A stretch of DNA of 64,000 nt, from NCBI GenBank assembly GCA_902609885.1, contig CACLTT010000001.1, positions 62,001-126,000 on the forward strand. Reading direction: 5' to 3'. Position numbers and translations under genes: made by a program. Under the pieces are notes generated by a model. That model had not been told where the DNA came from. It worked only from the letters and a program-made list of their open reading frames with translations, and ran no database searches. This DNA comes from an uncultured Candidatus Hydrogenedens sp. GTDB taxonomy: Bacteria > Desulfobacterota_D > UBA1144. Below are positions 17,482-25,421 of this stretch, piece after piece (position 1 is the first letter of the stretch; the number at the start of each line of letters is the position of its first letter).

Positions 17482-17545
17482 TCCAGGCCGGCTTGTTACC
17501 GTTGCTACATTTCTGTCCTGGCGGAGTTCACAAGCCGACGAAAAT
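17482..17545 (-). ncRNA. ffs: signal recognition particle RNA (small, 4.5S-type)
   Basis: Read on the minus strand, the apical domain is clear: GTGAACTCCGCCAGG, then the hairpin ACA-GAAA-TGT (GNRA tetraloop), then AGCAACGGTAACA, matching the conserved Ffh-binding helix 8. The outer arms CGGCTTGT/ACAAGCCG close the stem. Only about 60 bases fit between dnaX and tRNA-Ser, so this is a very short SRP RNA; exact ends are estimated. Confidence 0.85.
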
Positions 17546-17550
17546 TCTTC

Positions 17551-17636
17551 GGAGAGTGTGGGATTCGAACCCACGAGAGGGTTGAACCTCTACACGCTTT
17601 CCAAGCGTGCGCCTTCGGCCACTCGGCCAACTCTCC
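17551..17636 (-). tRNA. tRNA-Ser (GGA)
   Basis: On the minus strand a complete class II cloverleaf is seen: acceptor GGAGAGT/ACTCTCC, anticodon stem-loop CACGC-TTGGAAA-GCGTG with anticodon GGA, a long variable arm and the T-loop GGTTCGAATCC. CCA is not encoded. It lies directly upstream of the SRP RNA on the same strand. Confidence 0.95.
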
Positions 17637-17713
17637 AATAAATTAATATTAACATTTTTAAGAAAATTAGTTTATTAATATTATTTGTATTTAATTCAGG
17701 TAAATTTTGAATA

Positions 17714-18256
17714 ATGAAAAAATGGATAATTAAAGAAAAAGAATTTTTAAAAAATCTTAAAATATTTAATCTTTTTAAATATAAATTACAATCTCCATAC
17801 AAAAAAAAAGAAAAATCTTTTGATTTTTATGTGTTCAATTCCCCTGATTGGATTAATATTTTACCAATAACAGAAAATAGTGAAGTTGTGTTTGTTCAGC
17901 AATATAGAGCTGGAACTAACTCTATAACATTGGAGCTGCCAGGGGGTATGATTGACCCTGGTGAAAGTGTCTTGTCGTCAGCGAAAAGAGAACTGTTTGA
18001 AGAAACAGGTTACAAGTCTAAGAGCTGGAGAAAATTAGGATATGTTCATCCTAACCCCGCAATTATGAATAATTCATGCCATACTTTTTTGGCAGAAAAT
18101 GTAGAATTAATATCGGAACCTCAAAATGCTGGAAGTGAATATACCCAAGTCAAAAAATATCCTTTAGATCAACTCGAGAGTTTGATTGTAAAGAAAAAAA
18201 TTTCTCATTCCTTGGTAATTAATGCAATTTATTGGTATAAAATAATAAATAAATAA
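17714..18256 (+). CDS. Nudix hydrolase, ADP-ribose pyrophosphatase-like
   Basis: A 180-residue protein with a complete Nudix box (G-x5-E-x7-REL-x-EE-x-GY) from G78 to Y100. The preceding VFVQQYRAGTN and LELPGG segments resemble ADP-ribose/ADP-sugar pyrophosphatases, which clear reactive nucleotides. Substrate remains a guess. The stop codon ends at the base before the tRNA-Leu gene, so the mRNA must be cut or read through into the tRNA. Confidence 0.88.
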   Translation: MKKWIIKEKEFLKNLKIFNLFKYKLQSPYKKKEKSFDFYVFNSPDWINILPITENSEVVFVQQYRAGTNSITLELPGGMIDPGESVLSSAKRELFEETGYKSKSWRKLGYVHPNPAIMNNSCHTFLAENVELISEPQNAGSEYTQVKKYPLDQLESLIVKKKISHSLVINAIYWYKIINK

Positions 18257-18340
18257 GGGCGAGTGGCGGAACTGGTAGACGCGGTGGCCTCAAAAGCCAT
18301 TGAATTTCGATTCGTAAGGGTTCAAGTCCCTTTTCGCCCA
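18257..18340 (+). tRNA. tRNA-Leu (CAA)
   Basis: Complete class II cloverleaf: acceptor GGGCGAG/TTCGCCC, anticodon arm GTGGC-CTCAAAA-GCCAT with anticodon CAA, long variable arm, T-loop GGTTCAAGTCC. CCA is not encoded. It begins immediately after the Nudix gene stop codon with no spacer. Confidence 0.95.
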
Positions 18341-18352
18341 TATTAAATTATG

Positions 18353-18358
18353 TATTAT
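18353..18358 (+). promoter_or_regulatory. TATTAT box 7 bases before the DUF805 gene (leaderless promoter candidate)
   Basis: A -10-like hexamer ends 7 bases before ATG 18366, and there is no Shine-Dalgarno sequence. Confidence 0.3.
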
Positions 18359-18365
18359 ATAAACA

Positions 18366-18815
18366 ATGGATATTAAAAAGTTTCTTGATATAAAATTTCT
18401 TGTTTTCTTATTTTTTACACTGGATGGAAGAATAAAAAGAAGAACCTGGTGGTATTCTCAAATTTTTCTTATTATTGTAGGAATATTAATATTAATACCT
18501 ATAGGAAGTATCTTAGAAGCCCTTGATTGGCAAGACCCTGAATTAGAAAAATTTGTTCAATTCTTTGTTTTAATAATTTCTTTTTTGGCTGTTTTTTTAG
18601 ACTCTAAGAGACTTCAAGATAGATCAATAAATGGTTTAGTTGCCGTTATCCCATACATATTATCCGTTCCTTATCAATTTGGACTTATATCGGATTCGAT
18701 TCTACAGTTTTATGTTTTAGTTGTATTAGCGGCAAGAATTTATATATTTGTAAATGCTGGATTTTTAAAAGGTGATGATGGCGATAATAAATATGGCCCA
18801 GAACCTGAACATTAA
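18366..18815 (+). CDS. DUF805 family inner-membrane protein
   Basis: A 149-residue membrane protein with four predicted helices. It shows the DUF805 hallmarks: the DGRIKRRTWW motif near residue 20, SKRLQDR near 80, and a C-terminal GDDGDNKYGPEP tail. The function of the family is unknown. The gene converges on moeZ with a 4-base overlap of the stop codons. Confidence 0.85.
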   Translation: MDIKKFLDIKFLVFLFFTLDGRIKRRTWWYSQIFLIIVGILILIPIGSILEALDWQDPELEKFVQFFVLIISFLAVFLDSKRLQDRSINGLVAVIPYILSVPYQFGLISDSILQFYVLVVLAARIYIFVNAGFLKGDDGDNKYGPEPEH

Positions 18816-19930
18816 TATCTTGGCATTTTATCATCAAATTTTGCAGCCCATGCATCAATACCGCCAGCTAAATTCCTTACTTTTTTATACCCCATTCCTA
18901 TTAAAATTCTAGTTGCTTGAAGACTTCTCATTCCATGATGACAATACACTATAATATCATCCGCAGTATCTAGTTCGTGAACCCTAGAAGTTAAATCACC
19001 AAGCGGAATTAGTTTTGAATTATTGAGATTACAAATCTCATATTCACCTGGTTCTCTAACATCTAAAAGTTTAATTTTGTCCATGGAGTCTTGAATTTTA
19101 CTAAATTCATCAATTGAAATTTCTAAATCCGTTTCATTTTCTTCGGGTTTATTTAATCCACAAAATTCTTCATAATCTATCAATTTTTCAACCTTTGGAG
19201 TATCTGGATTTTTCCTTAATTTAATTTCTCTAAATGACATCTTTAATGAATCATATATTAATAGTCTTCCGCTGAGAGTTTGACCAACATCAAGTAAAAT
19301 TTTTACTGTTTCAGTAGCCTGAATTACTCCAATAATTCCAGGTAGGATTCCCAAAACTCCACCTTCAGCACACGAGGGAACCATTCCTGGTGGGGGTGGC
19401 TCAGGATATAAATCTCTATAATGTGGCCCATCTTTATAATTAAAAACTGTCGCTTGACCCTCGAATCTGAAAATACTTCCATATACGTTAGGTTTTCCAA
19501 GAATTACACATGCATCATTGACGAGATACCTCGTTGCAAAATTATCTGTTCCATCAACTATCACATCATAGTCTTTAAATAAATCTAATGCATTATCTGC
19601 TGTTAATCTTAAATTATAAGTGTTGACATTTATATCAGAATTCAACTCTAGCAATCTTTTTTTTGCAGATTCGACTTTTAGATCTCCGACTCTTTCTTCA
19701 GCATGAAGAATTTGTCTCTGAAGATTACTTAAATCTACAACATCAAAATCCACAATACCAATAGTCCCAATCCCTGCGGATGCAAGATAAAGGGCTAATG
19801 GTGAGCCTAGACCTCCGGCACCAATACATAAGACTTTTGATTTAGCTAATTTTTCCTGACCTTTAACACCCACTTCAGGCATAATTAAATGTCTGCTATA
19901 TCTTCCTATCTGATTTTTTGTTAATCCCAT
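18812..19930 (-). CDS. moeZ: adenylyltransferase/sulfurtransferase MoeZ (MoeB-rhodanese fusion)
   Basis: A 372-residue protein with an E1-like ThiF/MoeB domain (ATP loop GAGGLGS at 37-43, YRDLYPEPPPPGMVPSCAEGG region near 185) and a C-terminal rhodanese domain with active-site CHHGMR near 335. It activates the C-terminus of MoaD-, ThiS- or CysO-type sulfur carriers and transfers sulfur. MoeB zinc CxxC pairs are absent, as in the MoeZ group I recall. I chose ATG 19930, which follows AAGG and begins at the conserved sequence, over an upstream ATG at 20044. Confidence 0.92.
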   Translation of the reverse strand: MGLTKNQIGRYSRHLIMPEVGVKGQEKLAKSKVLCIGAGGLGSPLALYLASAGIGTIGIVDFDVVDLSNLQRQILHAEERVGDLKVESAKKRLLELNSDINVNTYNLRLTADNALDLFKDYDVIVDGTDNFATRYLVNDACVILGKPNVYGSIFRFEGQATVFNYKDGPHYRDLYPEPPPPGMVPSCAEGGVLGILPGIIGVIQATETVKILLDVGQTLSGRLLIYDSLKMSFREIKLRKNPDTPKVEKLIDYEEFCGLNKPEENETDLEISIDEFSKIQDSMDKIKLLDVREPGEYEICNLNNSKLIPLGDLTSRVHELDTADDIIVYCHHGMRSLQATRILIGMGYKKVRNLAGGIDAWAAKFDDKMPRY

Positions 19931-20080
19931 TAAATACCTTCTAAAAGTGAAAAATATATCATAAAAAATAATTTTTGGAATAAAATTATTATAATTTTCA
20001 TATAATTTGTGTTTTTTAATCTTATTAAGTAGAATCAAATACATTTATTAATTAATTAAATATTGGTGAATACATCTAAA

Positions 20081-20626
20081 ATGAGAGAGACAACTGTAAA
20101 AATTAGTGTAACCCAAGATGGTTTATTACCTGAAGAAGTTACGCTTCTAGGAAAGATTTTTTTACCAGCAATCCAAAAACAAATTTTAAAATCTACTGGT
20201 TTTGAAAAAATTGATGATTCAACTTTTGCCGGTGTTGTTCCAATAAAAATCACTACAAACTCTAAGATTCAAGAAATAGAATTTGAAGTTGGTGCTATAC
20301 CAGATTTTAGAAAGAAAGTGGTAGAATTTGTTAATCAAGTTAGCTTATTGGAGTTCGTTAAAGAAGAGCCTGTCAAAGAAGATGAAAAATCTTTAAAAAA
20401 GACTAAATCTGCTTCTTCAAATGAAAAAAAGCTAAAAGCTAAATCAAAAAAAGCTAAATCCAAAAAAGTTATATCAAAAAAAGCTACACCAAAAAAGAAG
20501 TCAATTGATATTAAAAAACTATCCGCCAAAAAAACAACTGCAAAAAAAGTTTCTGCAAAGAAAAAGCCTGTAATTAAAAAAATACAAAAAAAGGCTGTAC
20601 CAAAAACTAAAAAGGGGAAGAAATAA
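20081..20626 (+). CDS. small-domain protein with histone H1-like Lys/Ala/Ser-rich tail
   Basis: The protein (181 residues from ATG 20081; GTG 20066 or TTG 20063 would add 5 or 6 residues) has a folded-looking N-terminal domain (about 1-100), unrecognised, followed by a tail of about 75 residues built from repeated KKAxxKK and SKKA units, as in bacterial histone H1-like proteins and DNA/RNA-binding tails. The tail suggests nucleic-acid binding. It is immediately upstream of guaB, whose ATT start overlaps the TAA stop here. The A-rich tail codons are prone to replication slippage. Confidence 0.75.
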   Translation: MRETTVKISVTQDGLLPEEVTLLGKIFLPAIQKQILKSTGFEKIDDSTFAGVVPIKITTNSKIQEIEFEVGAIPDFRKKVVEFVNQVSLLEFVKEEPVKEDEKSLKKTKSASSNEKKLKAKSKKAKSKKVISKKATPKKKSIDIKKLSAKKTTAKKVSAKKKPVIKKIQKKAVPKTKKGKK

Positions 20627-22089
20627 TTAACAGAAAAGATATAAGAGAATCTTTAACTTTTGATGATGTTTTACTAATACCTTCTTACTCAACAATTATG
20701 CCCTCTGAAGTAAAAGTTGAGACAAAAATTACGAAAAAAATTAAAATAAATATTCCTATTATAAGTGCTGCTATGGATACTGTAACTGAAGCACGAACTG
20801 CCATTGCAATGGCACAAGAGGGAGGCTTAGGTGTAATACATAAAAATCTATCTATAGATTGCCAATCGGATGAAGTTCAAAAGGTCAAAAAATATGAGGG
20901 GGGGATGATTATCGAGCCTCACACTATTTCGCCAGAGGCAACTGGTATACAAGCTCTTGAAATTATGACAACTAAAAACTTTACTGGACTTCCTGTTACA
21001 GAGAATGGCGGAAAACTCTTAGGAATAATTACTATGAGAGATTTGAGATATGAGAAAAATCTCCATTATAAAGTCCAAAAATTAATGACTCCAAAAAAAG
21101 ATTTAGTTACAGTAGAGGTTGGAATTAGAACAAACGAGGCAAGACAGCTGTTGAATAAATATAAAATTGAAAAACTCCCTGTTGTTGATAAAAATTTCAG
21201 ACTTCAGGGTTTAATAACTATGAAAGATATTGAAAAAAGTAAGCAACATCCATATTCATCGAAAGATAACCAAGGAAGATTAATTGCAGCAGCTGCAATC
21301 GGTGTTGGTAATGATATGCTCGAAAGGCTTGATAGTCTTGTTAAGCATGGATTGGACTTGGTATTTATTGATACTGCTCATGCTCATTCAAAGAAAGTTA
21401 TAGATTCACTCAAGGTAATCAAAAGGAAATATAAAAAACTCGAAGTTGTTGTAGGAAATATCGCTACAGCCGAGGCCGCAAAGGCTTTAATAGCTGCTGG
21501 AGTTGATTCTTTAAAAGTTGGTATAGGTCCGGGTTCTATATGTACTACAAGAATAATCGCCGGCATAGGGGTTCCTCAAATGACTGCAATAATGGATGTT
21601 GTCAGCATCGCAAAAAAATCTAATATTCCCGTAATTGCTGATGGAGGAATAAAATATTCAGGAGATATCACAAAAGCACTAGCAGCAGGAGCTGACTGCG
21701 TAATGATTGGTAATCTACTAGCAGGAACAGATGAGTCACCCGGAGATCTTGTTCTTTATCAAGGAAGATCATATAAAACATATAGAGGTATGGGTTCAGT
21801 AGAAGCAATGAAAGATGGAAGCAAAGATAGATATAGTCAAGATGATATAATTGATGCAAAGCTTGTCCCCGAAGGTATAGAAGGCAGAGTTCCATATAGA
21901 GGTCCGACGAGCAAAGTTATTTTTCAACTTGTAGGTGGATTGAAAGCTGGTATGGGATATACTGGCTCAAAAAATCTTAAAGAACTGAAGAAGGCTAAAT
22001 TTTTAAAATTAACCGGGGCTGGATTGAAAGAAAGCCATGTTCACGATGTAGATATAAGCAGAGAAGCACCCAATTATACATTAGATTAG
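20626..22089 (+). CDS. guaB: inosine-5'-monophosphate dehydrogenase, probable ATT start
   Basis: IMP dehydrogenase, the first committed step to GMP. Two CBS domains lie within the TIM barrel, and the catalytic loop GPGSICTTR carries the active Cys near residue 307. The conserved family N-terminus ([18 protein letters not shown]) is encoded upstream of the first ATG (20698), and the frame is closed by a TAA at 20608-20610. No ATG, GTG or TTG exists between, so ATT at 20626-20628, preceded by GGGGAAGAA and overlapping the previous stop, is the best start (487 aa, normal length). The alternative ATA at 20623 is less likely. Confidence 0.9.
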   Translation: MNRKDIRESLTFDDVLLIPSYSTIMPSEVKVETKITKKIKINIPIISAAMDTVTEARTAIAMAQEGGLGVIHKNLSIDCQSDEVQKVKKYEGGMIIEPHTISPEATGIQALEIMTTKNFTGLPVTENGGKLLGIITMRDLRYEKNLHYKVQKLMTPKKDLVTVEVGIRTNEARQLLNKYKIEKLPVVDKNFRLQGLITMKDIEKSKQHPYSSKDNQGRLIAAAAIGVGNDMLERLDSLVKHGLDLVFIDTAHAHSKKVIDSLKVIKRKYKKLEVVVGNIATAEAAKALIAAGVDSLKVGIGPGSICTTRIIAGIGVPQMTAIMDVVSIAKKSNIPVIADGGIKYSGDITKALAAGADCVMIGNLLAGTDESPGDLVLYQGRSYKTYRGMGSVEAMKDGSKDRYSQDDIIDAKLVPEGIEGRVPYRGPTSKVIFQLVGGLKAGMGYTGSKNLKELKKAKFLKLTGAGLKESHVHDVDISREAPNYTLD

Positions 22090-22092
22090 ATT

Positions 22093-23622
22093 ATGCAAAG
22101 TAAAGTTCTTATCTTAGATTTTGGCTCCCAAGTAACAAAGCTAATCGCAAGAAATATAAGAGAGCTAAACGTATACTGCGAAATAATTCCTTATAATTCA
22201 AGCTTAGAAAAAATAAAATCTATGAACCCAGATTGCTTAATTCTGTCTGGAAGTCCAGCAAGTATTCATGACAAAAAACCTCTGTTTTTTGATGAAAGAA
22301 TATTGGATGACAATATGCCGATTCTTGGGATATGTTATGGAGCTCAACTTATATCTAAAATTTTTAAATCAAATGTTAAGAAGTCTAAAATAAGAGAATT
22401 CGGCCCATCAAAATTGATTAAATTTAAAAATAATAAAATTTTACAAGGAATAAAAAATAGAAGCGTTTCCTGGATGTCACATGGTGATACAATTATTAAA
22501 TTAGGATCTAAACTACAAGTCCTGGCTAAATCAGAATTTGGTTCAATAGCCCTTTATAAACATAAAAACAAAAATATTTATGGAACACAATTCCACCCTG
22601 AAGTTGTCCACACATCATTTGGAAAAAGATTTCTATCAAATTTTATTTTTTTAATTTCATCTTGTAAGAATAATTGGAAGCCTGGAAAATTAATAAGACT
22701 TAAGACTTCAGAAATTAAAGAATTGGTTGGAAAGAATAAGGTAATATCTGCAATATCTGGTGGAGTAGATTCAAGTGTGTCTTCTGTTTTGGTGGCACGA
22801 GCAATAGGGACAAAGCTTAATTCATTTATAGTTGATACAGGTTTAATGAGAAAAAATGAAGTAAAGTTAATTCTCCCAAATCTTAAAGAGTTAGGAGTAA
22901 ATCCTAAAATCATCAATGCTTCAAAATTATTTTTTACTAGATTAAAAGGTATAACAAATCCAGAGAAGAAAAGGAAAATTATTGGTAAAACTTTTATTGA
23001 ATTGTTTGAAAAAGAAGCAATAAGAACAAAAGCTAATTTCTTAGTTCAAGGAACTTTGTATCCGGATGTAATTGAAAGCGTAAGTATTAGTGGCCCTTCC
23101 TCAGTTATAAAATCTCATCATAATGTCGGAGGTTTACCTAAAAACATGAAGCTTTCTTTAGTTGAACCTTTAAGAGATTTGTTTAAGGACGAAGTAAGAG
23201 CCCTTGGTAAGAGTCTAGGAATAGAAAAAGATTTAATTGGCAGGCATCCATTCCCAGGTCCTGGCTTAGCAATAAGAATACTTGGCGAAGTGACAGAGGA
23301 AAGAGTAAAGATACTTCAAGAGGCGGACGATATTTACACTAGAATATTAAAAGAAAAAAAATTATATGATCAGATCTGGCAAGCATTTTGTGTATTAATT
23401 CCTATCAAAACTGTAGGTGTAATGGGAGATGAAAGAACCTATGAAAGTACTATTGCTATCAGAGCGGTTAACAGTACTGACGGTATGACAGCTAGCTGGT
23501 ATAGGATTCCATATGATATTTTAGACTTGATATCCTCAGAAATTATTAATTCAGTCAAAGGTATAAATAAAGTTGTTTTTGATATTTCTAATAAACCACC
23601 TAGCACTATTGAGTGGGAGTAA
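22093..23622 (+). CDS. guaA: GMP synthase (glutamine-hydrolysing)
   Basis: A 509-residue GMP synthetase converting XMP to GMP with ammonia from glutamine. The N-terminal class I amidotransferase domain has the nucleophile in GICYGAQL (about 80) and the His-x-Glu in QFHPEV near 170; the synthetase P-loop SGGVDSS is near 220, and the C-terminal dimerisation domain ends with PPSTIEWE. It follows guaB by 3 bases, so the two purine genes form one operon. Confidence 0.97.
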   Translation: MQSKVLILDFGSQVTKLIARNIRELNVYCEIIPYNSSLEKIKSMNPDCLILSGSPASIHDKKPLFFDERILDDNMPILGICYGAQLISKIFKSNVKKSKIREFGPSKLIKFKNNKILQGIKNRSVSWMSHGDTIIKLGSKLQVLAKSEFGSIALYKHKNKNIYGTQFHPEVVHTSFGKRFLSNFIFLISSCKNNWKPGKLIRLKTSEIKELVGKNKVISAISGGVDSSVSSVLVARAIGTKLNSFIVDTGLMRKNEVKLILPNLKELGVNPKIINASKLFFTRLKGITNPEKKRKIIGKTFIELFEKEAIRTKANFLVQGTLYPDVIESVSISGPSSVIKSHHNVGGLPKNMKLSLVEPLRDLFKDEVRALGKSLGIEKDLIGRHPFPGPGLAIRILGEVTEERVKILQEADDIYTRILKEKKLYDQIWQAFCVLIPIKTVGVMGDERTYESTIAIRAVNSTDGMTASWYRIPYDILDLISSEIINSVKGINKVVFDISNKPPSTIEWE

Positions 23623-23679
23623 TTTTTTCATTAGATTCCCAACTAAAATTTAATTATATGTAAATATCGATTTCATAGT

Positions 23680-23685
23680 TATATT
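23680..23685 (+). promoter_or_regulatory. TATATT box 6 bases before ATG 23692 (leaderless promoter candidate)
   Basis: A -10-like hexamer ends 6 bases before the start codon of the AMP-binding locus and no Shine-Dalgarno sequence is present. Confidence 0.3.
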
Positions 23686-23691
23686 CTTAGT

Positions 23692-23979
23692 ATGAAATCA
23701 TGGTTTGAATTTAATCATTTAAGAATTGCAGATTCGTTAAATAATAGACCTAGAAAAAACATAATTATTTTATATTTTATTCACATGTTTATTGGTTTTA
23801 GAGAAGCTTTAAAGCAAATTTTGATGGCTTTCGCTAGTCTGATTCATGCTATTTTTCCCCCTTTATTTAACTTCAAACTTCTCGAAATGGTTATTAAACA
23901 AGCAATTGGATTACATAAATATCTTCCCCAGCACCCAGATTGGAAAAAACTTAAAGATGAACTTAACAAAAATTCTTAA
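23692..23979 (+). CDS. N-terminal fragment of a frameshifted AMP-binding protein
   Basis: This 95-codon frame encodes a helical, partly hydrophobic segment (IIILYFIHMFIG, IHAIFPPLF) and ends DELNKNS just after an A5 run at 23968-23972. Removing one A there would continue smoothly as DELNKILNEGITIN into the AMP-binding frame. I therefore read it as the N-terminal part of one protein of about 316 residues, split by a frameshift. A separate short protein cannot be excluded. Confidence 0.5.
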   Translation: MKSWFEFNHLRIADSLNNRPRKNIIILYFIHMFIGFREALKQILMAFASLIHAIFPPLFNFKLLEMVIKQAIGLHKYLPQHPDWKKLKDELNKNS

Positions 23980-24643
23980 CGAAGGAATTACTATAAATAC
24001 AAGTGGAACTACCGGTCCTAGTAAACCAATTTATCAGCCTGTTAATAAAATTAAAGCTGCCAACAATATTGCTAGAGAAGTCCAAATGATTTCAAAAAAT
24101 AGTAAAATTTTAACTGTTTGTACATTGGATCATGCCGGTGGTTTATTTGCTCAAACTCTTCCCGCTTATGAAGTTGGTGCGAAAATACATATTGAAAAAT
24201 TTAATGCTTTTAAATGGATTAAAATGATAACTAATTTTACTCATTCACATCTAACTCCTGCAATGGCAGAGGCAGTAACGAAAACTAAGACTTGGAATGA
24301 TATTGATTTATCCAAAATAGTTATTACCTGTGGTAGTGATAAAGTCTCATCTGAGATTGTTGAAATTTTTATTGAAAAAAATTGTAAGTTTATTGTTAAT
24401 TGGGGAATGAGTGAGGTTGGCCCCATTGCAATAAATAAGATTTTTAAAAAGGGTATGAAAGTTGAATATTTGAAGGATTATTCATTAATGGGAAATAAAG
24501 CTTATGTCGATACAAAAATTGTTAATAATGAGCTCTATGTTAAAGGGGAAATATGTGTTTTTGATGGGTGGTTTGCTACAGGAGATTTAATAAAAAAAAT
24601 TGATGATAATTTTTGGTTCGACAAAAGAATAGACCAGCTATAA
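23957..24643 (+). CDS. AMP-binding (adenylate-forming) domain protein, 5' end shifted
   Basis: It carries core motifs of adenylate-forming enzymes: the P-loop TSGTTGPSKP, then NWGMSEVGP (A5) and GWFATGDL (A7), ending at FDKRIDQL. The small C-terminal domain with the catalytic lysine is absent and the protein is about half the usual ligase length. ATG 23957 is the first usable start in this frame, but the true N-terminus is probably encoded at 23692 in another frame. Substrate unknown. Followed directly by a 43-codon membrane peptide gene. Confidence 0.7.
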   Translation: MNLTKILNEGITINTSGTTGPSKPIYQPVNKIKAANNIAREVQMISKNSKILTVCTLDHAGGLFAQTLPAYEVGAKIHIEKFNAFKWIKMITNFTHSHLTPAMAEAVTKTKTWNDIDLSKIVITCGSDKVSSEIVEIFIEKNCKFIVNWGMSEVGPIAINKIFKKGMKVEYLKDYSLMGNKAYVDTKIVNNELYVKGEICVFDGWFATGDLIKKIDDNFWFDKRIDQL

Positions 24644-24644
24644 T
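24639..24644 (+). promoter_or_regulatory. TATAAT box 6 bases before the 43-aa gene (leaderless promoter candidate)
   Basis: A perfect -10 hexamer overlaps the preceding stop codon and ends 6 bases before ATG 24651. There is no Shine-Dalgarno sequence. Confidence 0.4.
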
Positions 24645-24650
24645 TATACA

Positions 24651-24782
24651 ATGGATAAAGTCTATAAAATTCTGTTAGCAATCATCGGTATTAGTCTAGT
24701 TTGTTTGAATCTACAGCTTGGTTATCAATATTATAATATCGATAATAAAGTCATCACTATAAAAGTTATTCAAGATAAATAG
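24651..24782 (+). CDS. small single-span membrane protein, 43 aa
   Basis: The frame encodes MDKVYKILLAIIGISLVCLN, one hydrophobic helix (about 6-22) with a positively charged N-terminus, followed by a polar tail rich in Tyr and Asn (about 24-43). Short proteins of this plan are common in proteobacteria but unassigned. Support comes from the TATAAT box 6 bases upstream, a normal stop codon, and the amphipathic layout. Function unknown. Confidence 0.6.
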   Translation: MDKVYKILLAIIGISLVCLNLQLGYQYYNIDNKVITIKVIQDK

Positions 24783-24825
24783 GCCTTTTAAAATTTTTGA
24801 ATTTGGTTATTTTTTTATTATGTGT

Positions 24826-24891
24826 ATGACCTCAAAAATAATTATAGGTTCAATAATTATATTTGAAATCTATATGTTTGTTTCAATTTAG
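24826..24891 (+). CDS. possible micro-protein, 21 aa, hydrophobic
   Basis: The frame reads MTSKIIIGSIIIFEIYMFVSI, a single hydrophobic segment; an ATG two codons earlier (24820) is in frame. No Shine-Dalgarno sequence is seen. AT-rich DNA produces such frames by chance, so this is tentative. Confidence 0.2.
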   Translation: MTSKIIIGSIIIFEIYMFVSI

Positions 24892-24893
24892 TT

Positions 24894-24962
24894 ATGTCTA
24901 AATTGCTTTTGTCAATACTGGTTATATTTATATTTTCCTACATATACTTTCTTAAATATTAA
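24894..24962 (+). CDS. possible micro-protein, 22 aa, hydrophobic
   Basis: The frame reads MSKLLLSILVIFIFSYIY followed by FLKY, a Lys-flanked single membrane helix, starting 2 bases after the preceding tiny frame ends. The basic-hydrophobic-basic pattern is suggestive, but length and AT-richness keep confidence low. Confidence 0.25.
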   Translation: MSKLLLSILVIFIFSYIYFLKY

Positions 24963-25020
24963 AGCTTTAAAAAATTAAAAATTTCAAAACTAGAGAGTAA
25001 TTTAATGTTTCTCACTAGTG

Positions 25021-25401
25021 TTATCTACACTGTCCAGAATTAACTATAAAGGAAGACATTAGACCGCCAGATCTGTTATCGTAGTATTGATATTGAACAT
25101 CTCTAAGGTTGCCTAAGAGTTCTGCAGTTTGTGGATTTGTACAAAGACCCTCTTTAACTTGATTTTGATAAGCTAAGCCAAGATCATTCTTGCTAATATT
25201 TGTAACTCTATATAAATAAATTAATCTTGGCCCAGTGGGAAAATCCATACAAGTTGTATAATCTAAGATAAAACCATTATTGAAATCCATAGGAGTTTCA
25301 GCATTAACTTCATCGGAGAGATATAGGCAATCGTCAAAAGAGTACATTGCTTTTACTTCAAAAGAAGAAAGTAAGAGAAAAAGAAAAAAAATATACTTCA
25401 T
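25021..25401 (-). CDS. secreted or periplasmic four-cysteine protein, 126 aa
   Basis: An N-terminal signal peptide (about 1-18, FFLFLLLSSFEVKA) precedes a mature domain with four Cys residues (in DDCLY, TTCMD, EGLCTN and the terminal GQCR), suggesting two disulfides in the periplasm. I do not recognise a family. It is transcribed toward the tiny membrane frames and lies 20 bases after the AlkA-like gene on the same strand. Confidence 0.7.
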   Translation of the reverse strand: MKYIFFLFLLLSSFEVKAMYSFDDCLYLSDEVNAETPMDFNNGFILDYTTCMDFPTGPRLIYLYRVTNISKNDLGLAYQNQVKEGLCTNPQTAELLGNLRDVQYQYYDNRSGGLMSSFIVNSGQCR

Positions 25402-25421
25402 ATAATTATAATAATATAAAA

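Noticed and set aside
17590-17802. 70-codon minus-strand frame across the tRNA-Ser and Nudix region
   Set aside because: Its C-terminus (GRVAEGARLESV) is tRNA-Ser sequence and the rest is antisense to the Nudix gene.
24983-25020. Possible terminator between the tiny membrane frames and the four-cysteine protein gene
   Set aside because: Only weak AT-rich pairing, with no GC-containing stem.
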